This document shows positions 14,847 through 23,258 of a stretch of 64,000 bases of DNA, piece by piece. The DNA comes from Lysobacterales bacterium. Lineage in GTDB: Bacteria > Pseudomonadota > Gammaproteobacteria > Xanthomonadales > SZUA-38. The notes beneath the pieces were generated by a model, which did no database searches, had not been told where the DNA came from, and worked only from the letters and a program-made list of their open reading frames with translations. The stretch lies in assembly GCA_028285525.1 (NCBI GenBank), contig JANQOZ010000103.1, positions 1-64,000 of the forward strand, read 5' to 3'. A program made the position numbers and the translations under genes. How positions within the stretch are numbered: the first letter of the stretch is position 1; every line of letters begins with the position of its first letter.

Positions 14847-17288
14847 CTACTGGCCGAACGCCATGTTGAACACCAGACCGATCGTCCGCGGCTGGTTGAC
14901 CCGATAGCCGAAACGGCCAGCGCCGCCCAGCTCACGGTCCAGCGAGAGCAGAGCGTTCTCGTCGGTAGCGTTGTTGACGTACAGCGCCACGTCCCAGGTC
15001 TCGTTGCGAGCACCGAGGCGCAGGTTGTAGATCTCGTACGACGGCAGCTCCGGTTCAACAAACACCGTAGCGCCAGGCAGCGGGTTGCCGATGTTGGCAA
15101 CCGCCGGTCCTGTGACACCAACACCCGGCTCCTGATCCACCAGCTGGGTGAAGCGTGAACCGACGTGCTGCGCCGTAGCGGTGAAGTAGCCATCCCAGTT
15201 TTCGTTCCACTGGAACTCGTAGGTGCCGGACAGGGCCAGCTGGAACTCCGGAACGCTGGGCAGGCGGTTGCCGTCGCGTACGCCGCCGAGCACGGTGGTA
15301 TTGCCGTCCGTGTCGGTGGAGATCAGCGTTGATTCAACCTCTGCCTCGACGTAACTGCCGGCGGCCGACAGGAAGAAGCTGTCGGTGATGTTGGCCGAGT
15401 ACTCGAACTCGATACCGGTCGCCTGCGCGTCGGGCACGTTAAACACGATTCGCGAAGAGCAGGTTCCGGCGTCGATGGTGGCCTGCAGGTTTTCGATGTC
15501 AGCGAGGAAGGCCGACACGTTCAGCACGCCGGCACCGCCCATCACTTCGGTCTTCAGGCCGATCTCGTAGTTGGTCAGCTCCTCGTCGTCGAAGCGGCCT
15601 TCCAGGGGCTGGAAGGTGGCGAAGTCGGCGGGGCTGCAGGCGCCGGTGTTGAGCGGGTCGTTGACGCCGCCCAGCCGGAAACCTTCCGAGATCTGCGCGT
15701 TGATCTGCGTACCTTCGCTCAGATCGTAGCTGGCCATGATGCGCGGGTTGATGCCGTCGCTGTCGGTATCTCCCGGAACGCCGATGGACTGGCTGGCGAA
15801 GAGACCGTCGAAGTTCAGCACCCGGCTTTCCTCGAAGTCGTAATAGCGCGCACCCGCGGTCAGCGTGAACTGATCGGTGATGTAGTAGCTGAACTCACCA
15901 AAAAACGCGATCTGCTCAAAGTTGTACGGAATGCGCGAGAAAAACAGCGTATCGGTCGGGTTGATCACCCCAGCGGTCGGAATACCGGTCAGCGCTTCAA
16001 AGCCGTTCACCGGCAGCGTCTGGCCGTAGTCGCGATCGATGTCGCTGTAGAACGCGCCGATCACCCAGTCAAAGTCCCGGTCGCCTTCATAAGCGGAGGA
16101 CAGCCGGATTTCCTGAGTGAACATCTCGACGGTGGTTTCGTCGAACAGCGGGCCGTCCAGCGTCTCCACGGCGGCGTCAGCAATATCCCGCGGCAGGCCC
16201 AGCAGACCGCTGATCACGCCGAGGGTAAGCGCTGAGGCGTCGCGAAGCACGAGCAGGTCGCGGTCCGTGTACGAGGTGATGGAGGTCAGCGTCGTGTTGT
16301 CGAAGTCGTAGTCGACCTGCGCATCAACCAGCAGGAACTCGTCCTCAAACTTCTCCTGAAGCTGCGTGTACTGCTCGCGCTCGCCGGGGCTGATGGCGGG
16401 ACGGGTCGTCGTGAACGGGTTTGCCAGCACGTTAAAGGCGTCCTGACGGTTGAAGCCGTCCATATCGACTTCCTGGTAGATGATTCGCGGCGTGATGGTC
16501 AGACGATCGTTGGGCTGAAACTTCAGCGACGCGCGAATACCGGACCGGCTGCCTTCGTTGACGTCTTCGTTGACGCCGCCGCCAGGCTGCAGGGCATCAA
16601 TGAAGCCGGCGTACTCGGTGTGGTAAGCCACAATGCGGGCAGCGGCTGTCTCACCCAGCGGGATGTTGATGGCACCTTTTGCGTCGAAGCCAAAATCACC
16701 GTTTTCCACCGAGCTCAGGCCCAGCTGCAGGGAGCCTTCGTTGGAGCCGATCTCGGGCTGGTTGCTGATGTAGCGTACCGTGCCGGACAGAGAGCCGGAG
16801 CCAAACAGCGTGCCTTGAGGGCCACGCAGGACCTCCACCCGGTTCATGTCGTAAAAGTCGAGATCGGGGGTGAACAGGGAGAGGGAGATAACCGACTCGT
16901 CGAAGTACACACCGACCTGCTCTTTGACGCCTGGCTGGTCGCGCACGATCTGGCCGGCCGAAATGCCGCGGATGGACACCTGGCTCTGGCCGGGGCCCAG
17001 GTTCTGCACGGAGAAGCCCGCGACGTTCTGCGACAGGTCTTCCAGACTGTTGATGCCGCGTGCCTGAATCTGGTCGCCGCTGAGAGCCTGTACCGCAAAG
17101 GGCACGTCTTGCAGCGTTTCCTCGCGCTTCCGCGCGGTCACGACAATCTCTTCCAGAGCCTGCGCGTGCGCGACCCCGGACATACCCGGGACCACTTCAG
17201 CGCCCAGCAGGGACACGGTGCCGGCAATCAGGCCCAGGCGAATCGCCTGACCCAGGGATTTCTTTTGTAATAGGGATTGGTTGTTCAT
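14847..17288 (-). CDS. TonB-dependent outer-membrane receptor
   Basis: An 813-residue protein from the ATG at 17288. The N-terminal leader (SLGQAIRLGLIAGTVSLL) ends near VAHAQA. The TonB box/plug start is LEEIVVTARKREETLQDVPF, the plug continues VSIRGISAGQ and VEVLRGPQGTLFGSGSLSGT, and the barrel fills the rest with strand-like segments down to a Phe/Gln end (LVFNMAFGQ). It has the length and LEEIVVTA opening common among marine gamma- and alphaproteobacterial receptors of unknown ligand. There is no STN signalling domain, so no direct anti-sigma link. A 9-bp inverted repeat lies around a promoter-like sequence just upstream. Confidence 0.93.
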   Translation of the reverse strand: MNNQSLLQKKSLGQAIRLGLIAGTVSLLGAEVVPGMSGVAHAQALEEIVVTARKREETLQDVPFAVQALSGDQIQARGINSLEDLSQNVAGFSVQNLGPGQSQVSIRGISAGQIVRDQPGVKEQVGVYFDESVISLSLFTPDLDFYDMNRVEVLRGPQGTLFGSGSLSGTVRYISNQPEIGSNEGSLQLGLSSVENGDFGFDAKGAINIPLGETAAARIVAYHTEYAGFIDALQPGGGVNEDVNEGSRSGIRASLKFQPNDRLTITPRIIYQEVDMDGFNRQDAFNVLANPFTTTRPAISPGEREQYTQLQEKFEDEFLLVDAQVDYDFDNTTLTSITSYTDRDLLVLRDASALTLGVISGLLGLPRDIADAAVETLDGPLFDETTVEMFTQEIRLSSAYEGDRDFDWVIGAFYSDIDRDYGQTLPVNGFEALTGIPTAGVINPTDTLFFSRIPYNFEQIAFFGEFSYYITDQFTLTAGARYYDFEESRVLNFDGLFASQSIGVPGDTDSDGINPRIMASYDLSEGTQINAQISEGFRLGGVNDPLNTGACSPADFATFQPLEGRFDDEELTNYEIGLKTEVMGGAGVLNVSAFLADIENLQATIDAGTCSSRIVFNVPDAQATGIEFEYSANITDSFFLSAAGSYVEAEVESTLISTDTDGNTTVLGGVRDGNRLPSVPEFQLALSGTYEFQWNENWDGYFTATAQHVGSRFTQLVDQEPGVGVTGPAVANIGNPLPGATVFVEPELPSYEIYNLRLGARNETWDVALYVNNATDENALLSLDRELGGAGRFGYRVNQPRTIGLVFNMAFGQ

Positions 17289-17350
17289 GGCGTTGCTCGC
17301 TATGTGATTGGAATTGGTCGGCGCGTTCGGACGGTCCTGCATCCGGACAT

Positions 17351-17394
17351 AGCGATACAAAAAAGATTGGTCAAAAGCCTTGTTGTGTATCGCT
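17351..17394 (-). promoter_or_regulatory. Promoter-like sequence flanked by 9-bp inverted repeat before the TonB receptor
   Basis: AGCGATACA (17351-17359) and TGTATCGCT (17386-17394) are perfect inverted copies 26 bp apart. Between them on the minus strand is TTGACC, which could be a -35 with TATGTC as a weak -10 about 17 nt on. The geometry suits an operator that brackets the -35 region. No regulator gene is adjacent. Confidence 0.45.
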
Positions 17395-17489
17395 TTACAT
17401 CGACCGACGCCAGTCTATGCCATCCACATGCTCAGTTACAACGGCGGAAGGTCAGGATCTGTACACGCTTTGATCCCATTTTTCGCTGG

Positions 17490-17510
17490 AAAAACCGCGG
17501 AAAATCGCGG
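17490..17510 (-). terminator. Intrinsic terminator after the PII-like gene
   Basis: On the minus strand CCGCG, a 6-nt loop and CGCGG are followed by TTTTT, about 50 nt after the stop codon of the PII-like gene. Closer to the stop lies another inverted repeat (GTGTCCTG / CAGGACAC, 17532-17573). Confidence 0.65.
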
Positions 17511-17561
17511 ATTTGGATGGCCGTCAGCCAGTGTCCTGCTGAACTACAACGAACTGCTGAC

Positions 17562-18737
17562 TCAGGACACGGGGCGGATGTAAGTGAAGGCGCGGGAGAC
17601 CGGCTGGCTGTAGACGCAGACGTTGGTCATCTCCAGCGATTCGACGCAGGCCTTCAGCGCTGCCTTGATTGGGTCGAGCTGCTGCTCTGAGACGATCGCG
17701 TGGATGATGCTGCGCTCCACGTTGATCCGCACCCCGTGGCTGTTGGGCTGGGCGTCGGCTTCGATAAATTTCGCCTGCGCGGCGTTGGCGCCGGGCGCGC
17801 CGGCCGCCAGCAGCGCGTCCATCACCGTTTCGGTATGTTTACGTGACGCGACGCAAGACAGAATCACCAGCCCATCCAGCGACTGGCGCTGCCGCAGCTT
17901 GCCGAACAGATTGAGCCCCGCTCCGCGAGCGGCGGCACCCTGCTGGACGCTCTGCTCGCGCCAGCCGGTGCCCCCCTTCAGGCCGTCGATAGCGGCGATC
18001 ATCTGCTGCATCGTCGCCGGCTGTCGGCGCCCGCCGAACGTGCTGGCGATACTCACCAGGCCCTTCTGCACCGGCATCCGGTAGAGAAAACCGCGTCCGG
18101 GGGTGTCGATCCGCCCGGCGGCCACCATGGCTTCCACGACCGCATCAGCGTCAGCGTTGTCCACCACCACAATCATCACTTCCTTGGTGGGCTTCTTGGT
18201 GATCTTCAGCCACCCGAGCCTGTCGCGAAGGCCGCGGCCCTCGCAGTAGTGAATGATCGGCCCATGGGTTCCCGCCTGGAGCGCCGCGCGCGAGATCACG
18301 TCGGTTTGCTCGGGCTGAACGATGCAGAAAATAGCCGTCAGGTTTTCCTTCAGCCCGTCGGAGGCGTCCGGCGCGTCGTCAAAGTCCTGGCCGCCGGACC
18401 AGAGGGCGAAATCCTCGGAATAGGCAAAGTCCATACAGGGCACCGAAAACACCGCGCCGGCGCCGGCCTGCTGCAGCCCACCGCTGGCGATGATCTCCTC
18501 GATGATGTGATCCACCTCGGGATCCGGAACAAAAAACTGCAGGAGCGTTTTTTCCGGGCTGATGGTCGGCAGGAACGACTGATACCAGGTGTCTTTAATA
18601 AGCGTGCCCCTGGCGCTGAGCAGCAGCACGTTGGGGTCGCCCTCGTTAAATACCCGCTCGATGACCGGGTCAGCGGACATGCGCGGCAGCAGGGCGGTCA
18701 CCACCGAGACCTTGTTGTTGGTGATGAGCCGGGTCAA
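17562..18737 (-). CDS. Protein with three tandem PII-like (GlnB-fold) domains
   Basis: A 391-residue protein. Three segments of about 110-130 residues look like repeated PII-type ferredoxin folds. The first begins VSVVTALLPRMSADPVIERV. The second begins LTAIFCIVQPEQTDVISRAA and closes with EVMIVVVDNADADAVVEAMV plus GRGFLYRMPVQKGL. The third begins LDGLVILSCVASRKHTETVM. The GRIDTPGRGFLYRMPV stretch resembles the C-loop strand of GlnB proteins. No Tyr T-loop of canonical GlnB/GlnK is evident. The start overlaps the upstream DUF1538 gene by 4 bp (ATGA). This mirrors amtB-glnK coupling, so I infer control of that membrane protein. Confidence 0.7.
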   Translation of the reverse strand: MTRLITNNKVSVVTALLPRMSADPVIERVFNEGDPNVLLLSARGTLIKDTWYQSFLPTISPEKTLLQFFVPDPEVDHIIEEIIASGGLQQAGAGAVFSVPCMDFAYSEDFALWSGGQDFDDAPDASDGLKENLTAIFCIVQPEQTDVISRAALQAGTHGPIIHYCEGRGLRDRLGWLKITKKPTKEVMIVVVDNADADAVVEAMVAAGRIDTPGRGFLYRMPVQKGLVSIASTFGGRRQPATMQQMIAAIDGLKGGTGWREQSVQQGAAARGAGLNLFGKLRQRQSLDGLVILSCVASRKHTETVMDALLAAGAPGANAAQAKFIEADAQPNSHGVRINVERSIIHAIVSEQQLDPIKAALKACVESLEMTNVCVYSQPVSRAFTYIRPVS

Positions 18738-20656
18738 GGTGTCTCCCTCACCGGCGCGCTGGTGCCCTCACGAGCCTGGCGCCCGGCAACCACACGTCCG
18801 ATCAGCAGCACGGTGATGATCGGACCGACCGACGCCAGCGCCAGAATGCCGAAGCCGTCGATAATGCCGGGCACATTGGCGCCGATCCCAAGCCCCATGG
18901 CCAGCACCAGCGGCACGGTGATCGGGCCGGTCGTCACCCCGGCGGAGTCCCAGCCAAAGTTGACGAATTCCTCGGATGAAACAAGAGTGAGAATCACCAG
19001 CCCCAGATAGGACGGGAGCAGCATCCAGGCCAGCGGGATGTTGTAGGCAATCTTGCAGACCCCCGCGGCGATACCGAGTCCAACCCCGAACGCCACCGAC
19101 TGCATCAGCAGCTTTTTCTTGAACGCGCCAACGGTGATTTTCTCAACCGTGTTGCCCAGCGCGTTGAGAGCCGGCTCCGCCAGGGTTGCCCCATAGCCCA
19201 GGAAAAAGCCGAACAGCGCCGCGAGCGCCTTGCCGGCGTTGTCTGACTCAAAAAGCGGCCCCTCAATGCCCTCCATACCCCAGGGCGTGATGGCCGCAAA
19301 CGTCCCCGGGACGTTGCTGCCGAGCTGCGAACCCAGCGGCGTCAGGCCAAGCGAGATACCCAGGACAAACAGGCACATGCCCAGGACCGCAAAGGTGATG
19401 CCGATTGTGATCTCGTCGAGTCGCTGGACCTTTTCCCGCAGCACCAGGCGCAGCGTCAGGAACAGAAACAGGCAAAGCGGAATGATCGCCCGCAGGGCTT
19501 CGAGCATCGCGTCAGCCAGCCCCTGCAGGATGCTCTTGCTGCCGTCCCACTGCGTATCGCTGATCATCGCCGGGCGCTCCACGAGAGGCCTGGAGAGCAC
19601 AACGGTCGGGTTGGTGAGCACTATTTCGCCGTCACGAAGCTCGGGCTGCCCACCCTCAAAGCGGATGTTGAGCTCACCGAGCGCGTCGGGGTTTTCGACG
19701 AAGCGCGCAAACTCCTCTTCGGTAATCATCGATCGGCCGTCGGCGCTCTCATCCCCTGCCGCCGCTGCCGGCGCATTGATCGCCGCCGACCCCGTGTAGT
19801 TCTCCGCGCCCCAGTAGTCTTTGGCCTGGTAGTGGTACATCCCCAGCAGCAGCACCGCGAGAATCGGAAACAGCGACGCCAGCGTGACGATGCCGAAGCC
19901 GGCGTTACTCGATTCACCGCTACCCACGATGCGGCAGACCCCGACGCCCAGCGCCAGCACCAGCGGTACCGTCACCGGCCCGGTGGTCACCGCCCCGCAG
20001 TCCCAGGCCAGCGCCAGAATCGGCTGGGTCACCGGATCCAGGTTTAAAACGAAGGTCAGCCCGCAGAGGATCAAAACGCCCGGGATGATCAGCAGCTTCA
20101 GCGACCAGCCGTAGAAAAAGCGCAGTACCCCAAGCAGCACGGCGGCGCCCACGCCCAGCCCCACCGACAGTACGAGCTGGCCCGAAAAGTCGTTGAGCAG
20201 GCTGAACAGGAGCGGCGCCTGATCGGGCGCGACCCCGGAGCCGGCCGCTTTCAGGACGGAGATGGCGGGTTCCGCAAACGTCGCGCCAAGACCGAGCACA
20301 AAGGCAAAACCCAGAATCACCGGCAGCGGTGAGTTGCGTGGCAGAACCGCACCGATGGTTTCGCCCAGCGGCATGAGGCCCAGGCGCAGCCCCTCCATAA
20401 AAAACATCAGGCCTACCGCCACAATGACAATGCCAACGCCGATCATGCTGGCGTAGACGATCGGCAGCCCCAGCACCAGGATCTGGAAAACGACGAGGTA
20501 AACCACGATGAACCAGACGCTGCGCACCTGTTCCATGAAGTTCTCGGCGAAATAGGGGTAGAGGATCCGCAGCGAGTCGGACCACCCCAGACGGGTGGTG
20601 CCGGACGCGTTACCGTCGGGTGGGTTTACCCCTGCGGGCTGCATTTGTGAAGCCAT
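18734..20656 (-). CDS. DUF1538 family membrane protein with internal duplication
   Basis: A 640-residue protein from the ATG at 20656 (start uncertain; no ideal SD). It has many hydrophobic helices in two homologous halves. Half 1 has LGLMPLGETIGAVLPR, GLGATFAEPAISVLKAAGS and AWDCGAVTTGPVTVPLVLAL. Half 2 has LGLTPLGSQLGSNVPG, GYGATLAEPALNALGNTV and GWDSAGVTTGPITVPLVLAM. The repeated GATxAEP and TTGPxTVPLVLA motifs look like inverted or tandem pore loops of a transporter. The substrate is unknown. A PII-like gene overlaps its stop. Confidence 0.82.
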   Translation of the reverse strand: MASQMQPAGVNPPDGNASGTTRLGWSDSLRILYPYFAENFMEQVRSVWFIVVYLVVFQILVLGLPIVYASMIGVGIVIVAVGLMFFMEGLRLGLMPLGETIGAVLPRNSPLPVILGFAFVLGLGATFAEPAISVLKAAGSGVAPDQAPLLFSLLNDFSGQLVLSVGLGVGAAVLLGVLRFFYGWSLKLLIIPGVLILCGLTFVLNLDPVTQPILALAWDCGAVTTGPVTVPLVLALGVGVCRIVGSGESSNAGFGIVTLASLFPILAVLLLGMYHYQAKDYWGAENYTGSAAINAPAAAAGDESADGRSMITEEEFARFVENPDALGELNIRFEGGQPELRDGEIVLTNPTVVLSRPLVERPAMISDTQWDGSKSILQGLADAMLEALRAIIPLCLFLFLTLRLVLREKVQRLDEITIGITFAVLGMCLFVLGISLGLTPLGSQLGSNVPGTFAAITPWGMEGIEGPLFESDNAGKALAALFGFFLGYGATLAEPALNALGNTVEKITVGAFKKKLLMQSVAFGVGLGIAAGVCKIAYNIPLAWMLLPSYLGLVILTLVSSEEFVNFGWDSAGVTTGPITVPLVLAMGLGIGANVPGIIDGFGILALASVGPIITVLLIGRVVAGRQAREGTSAPVRETP

Positions 20657-20927
20657 CCTGGCAGTCTTCCCCCTGCGTTGACCGAGCGGCTGCGCCGAAG
20701 CGCCAAAAAACCTCGACTTCGGACATAACGTTCTGCTGGCCTTGGTTATGCCATAATCCGCCGGCACGAGCAAAGCGCGGTTGCGCTAACCCCGCGGCCA
20801 GCAAGCAAATTTGAGCCATCGCTGCCTGGTCGGCCGTGCGATTATCCTGTCCGGTTAGCGAGCGTGTCAGGCGGCAGGCCAAGGCATTCGACAGCACCCA
20901 TTTCCCAACGCGTCAGAAGGAGAAAAC

Positions 20928-21698
20928 ATGCTTCGCTTTGCAACGGCACTGCTGACAGGTTTGCTCGGCACGGGCTGCGCGGTAGCCCCGTCTGACCCCC
21001 GGACGCCGTCAACGCCCGACGGTCTTGCTCTGGTTATCGACAATCCGATCGCAGAACCTGAGCCCATCGATCCGGCGCTGCTGTCGGCCGCAGCCTGCGA
21101 AGCGCTGCTGGAGCAGCTGCAGCAGTCAGAGCAGCTGATGGGCCGCCTGAACAGCCAGCTCGATGGTCACGCCGCGCGGGTGGAAGCAACGGTGAAGTCA
21201 TTGAAGCCAGCGCCTGCTCCTGCACCACAGGACTGCCCCGAGCCCGCCGCCGCGCTGCCCGAAGGCAAACAGCTCATCGGGGGGCTGGAATGGATTTACA
21301 TGGAGCCACCCGGACGCCATTACCGAGCCCGTGTCGACAGCGGTGCGGACACTTCATCGATCAGCGCCAGCGACATCACCGAATTTGAGCGCGATGGCGA
21401 CGATTGGGTGCGATTTACTTTTCAGCACGACAGCCCCGAAGAGGCAGTGGAATTTGAGCTGCCCGTGGTGCGCACCGCAATGATTCGGCAGGCCTCGGTA
21501 AAAGAGGCCGAGCGGCGCGTGGTGGTTGAGATCGACATTCGTCTCGGCGATCAGCTGCAAACCACCGAATTCAACCTGGCCGACCGGAGCGAGATGACCT
21601 ACCCCGTGCTGCTGGGCCGGGCGTTTCTGATGGATCTCTACCTGGTCGACGTGTCCCGGTCCTACACGCAGCAGCGCTATCGGCCGGCGCGCCCCTGA
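20928..21698 (+). CDS. Retropepsin-like 'ATP-dependent zinc protease' family protein
   Basis: A 256-residue protein with a strong SD (AAGGAG, 5 nt). The N-terminal hydrophobic stretch ends in GTGCAV, a possible but non-ideal lipobox. Residues about 35-95 form a short helical/coiled region. The protease-like domain starts at LIGGLEWIYMEPPGRHYRAR and has the aspartyl-protease-type motif VDSGADTSSISA. It ends TYPVLLGRAFLMDLYLVDVS. Despite the family name, the fold resembles single-Asp retropepsins. It is gene 1 of a three-gene set with the transglutaminase-7TM and RimK-like genes, separated by 2-4 bp. Confidence 0.82.
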   Translation: MLRFATALLTGLLGTGCAVAPSDPRTPSTPDGLALVIDNPIAEPEPIDPALLSAAACEALLEQLQQSEQLMGRLNSQLDGHAARVEATVKSLKPAPAPAPQDCPEPAAALPEGKQLIGGLEWIYMEPPGRHYRARVDSGADTSSISASDITEFERDGDDWVRFTFQHDSPEEAVEFELPVVRTAMIRQASVKEAERRVVVEIDIRLGDQLQTTEFNLADRSEMTYPVLLGRAFLMDLYLVDVSRSYTQQRYRPARP

Positions 21699-21700
21699 TC

Positions 21701-23254
21701 ATGCGTGTCGCTTCTCGAACCCGTCGTCGCATCTCGCTGATCGGTATCGTCGGCGCGCTCGTCATCGTGGGCGTCAGCATGTCGGTGCACCGTCACTACA
21801 CCGCTGACGTCCCGTGGTTGCCGGGAGAAGAAAAACTCATCTGGTCGATCGAAGCGAGCGTCGAGTTTGTCGGCAACGGCAGACCGGCGAAGGTCACCCT
21901 GCGTCGCCCGACCGACCAGCAGGGCTTCTCCGTCCTCAGTGAAAGCGGCGCATCGCCGGGCTACGGGCTCGCGTTCCTCGACGACGGTGATCTGCCGGCA
22001 GCGCAATGGACCACCCGCGAAGCGCGCGGGCTGCAGCGGCTCTACTATCGGGCAGAGGTGCTGCAGCGCAGCGCAGGGGGCATCGAAGACAACGTCCCGG
22101 CGCCGGCGCTGCGCTCACCGTCCTGGGAAGAGCCTTTTTCGACAGCCGTCAACGCCATTCTCGACAAGGCCTACCAGCAGTCTTCCGATCCGTTCACGAT
22201 GGCCCGGCAGCTGACCGCCCTGTTTCAGGCTCGCGAGCCGGCGCAGGACGTGCAGCTGCTGATCAACGGTGTCGGCAGTGAAAACCTGACTGCCCTGCTG
22301 GCGGATATGCTGCAGAGCCGTGACATCCCCGCCGCAACCGTCTACGGACTGCTGCTGGAGGACGGTCGGCGTCGCCAGCGCCTGCGTCCGCTGCTGAGAG
22401 TCTGGTCGGGAGATGAGAGCCAGGTTTTCAGGCTCGATCAGGAGCCCGCGGAGTCACGTCGTCCGCTACTGCTGTGGCAACCCACTCGCGGCTATACGCT
22501 AGAGGTCGAAGGCGGCAGCAGTTCAGAGCTGTTTTTCTCCATGATCCGGTCAGAGCAAACAGACTATGGGCAGGTGGCTCGCGCTCTGGGTACCGCGAAC
22601 GGTTGGCTGGGCTTTTCGATTCACGATCTGCCGATCGAAGAACAGGCCATGTTCAAAACGATCCTGCTGCTGCCCGTCGGCGCTCTGGTTGTCTGCCTGC
22701 TGAGAATACTCGTCGGGCTGCGGACCTCCGGCACGTTTATGCCGGTGCTGATTGCGCTGGCTTTTATAGAAACCAGCCTGCTGACGGGGCTCATCGGATT
22801 CCTGCTGGTGGTGTCGGTGGGTCTGATGATCCGGTCCTACATGTCTCATCTGAACCTGCTGCTGGTGGCCCGAATATCAGCGGTCATCATTACAGTCATC
22901 GCCATCATCGCGCTGTTCAGCGTGTTTAGCTACGAGGTCGGGCTGACCGAGGGTCTGAAGATCACCTTCTTTCCGATGATCATCCTCTCCTGGACCGTCG
23001 AACGGATGTCCATCCTCTGGGAAGAGGAAGGCTGGAAGGAGGTGGCGATTCAGGGTTCCGGCAGCCTCCTGACGGCCGTTGCGGCTTATCTGGCCATGAC
23101 CAACCCCTGGATCCGGCATCTGAGCTTCAATTTTATCGGCCTCCAGCTGGTGGTGCTGGCGCTGATTATTCTGCTGGGCAACTACAGCGGCTATCGGCTG
23201 CTGGAGCTGCGTCGCTTCCGCGCAATGGTGGGCCCAAAGCCCGACGCGAGCTGA
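21701..23254 (+). CDS. Inactive transglutaminase-like domain fused to seven transmembrane helices
   Basis: A 517-residue protein. A signal-anchor lies at about 10-28 (ISLIGIVGALVIVGVSMSV). The periplasmic part (about 30-320) contains a transglutaminase-like segment where the expected catalytic Cys is replaced (VQLLINGVGSENLTALLADM). Seven hydrophobic helices follow (about 325-505), among them TILLLPVGALVVCLLRILV and TSGTFMPVLIALAF. The Arg-Thr-Ser/Phe-Gly-Thr-Phe motif before helix 2 is typical of this family. It starts 2 bp after the protease gene and ends 4 bp before the ligase gene, so the three are an operon. Confidence 0.85.
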   Translation: MRVASRTRRRISLIGIVGALVIVGVSMSVHRHYTADVPWLPGEEKLIWSIEASVEFVGNGRPAKVTLRRPTDQQGFSVLSESGASPGYGLAFLDDGDLPAAQWTTREARGLQRLYYRAEVLQRSAGGIEDNVPAPALRSPSWEEPFSTAVNAILDKAYQQSSDPFTMARQLTALFQAREPAQDVQLLINGVGSENLTALLADMLQSRDIPAATVYGLLLEDGRRRQRLRPLLRVWSGDESQVFRLDQEPAESRRPLLLWQPTRGYTLEVEGGSSSELFFSMIRSEQTDYGQVARALGTANGWLGFSIHDLPIEEQAMFKTILLLPVGALVVCLLRILVGLRTSGTFMPVLIALAFIETSLLTGLIGFLLVVSVGLMIRSYMSHLNLLLVARISAVIITVIAIIALFSVFSYEVGLTEGLKITFFPMIILSWTVERMSILWEEEGWKEVAIQGSGSLLTAVAAYLAMTNPWIRHLSFNFIGLQLVVLALIILLGNYSGYRLLELRRFRAMVGPKPDAS

Positions 23255-23258
23255 AGTG

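Noticed and set aside
16620-17270. 216-codon plus-strand frame
   Set aside because: Shadow of the TonB-receptor plug region.
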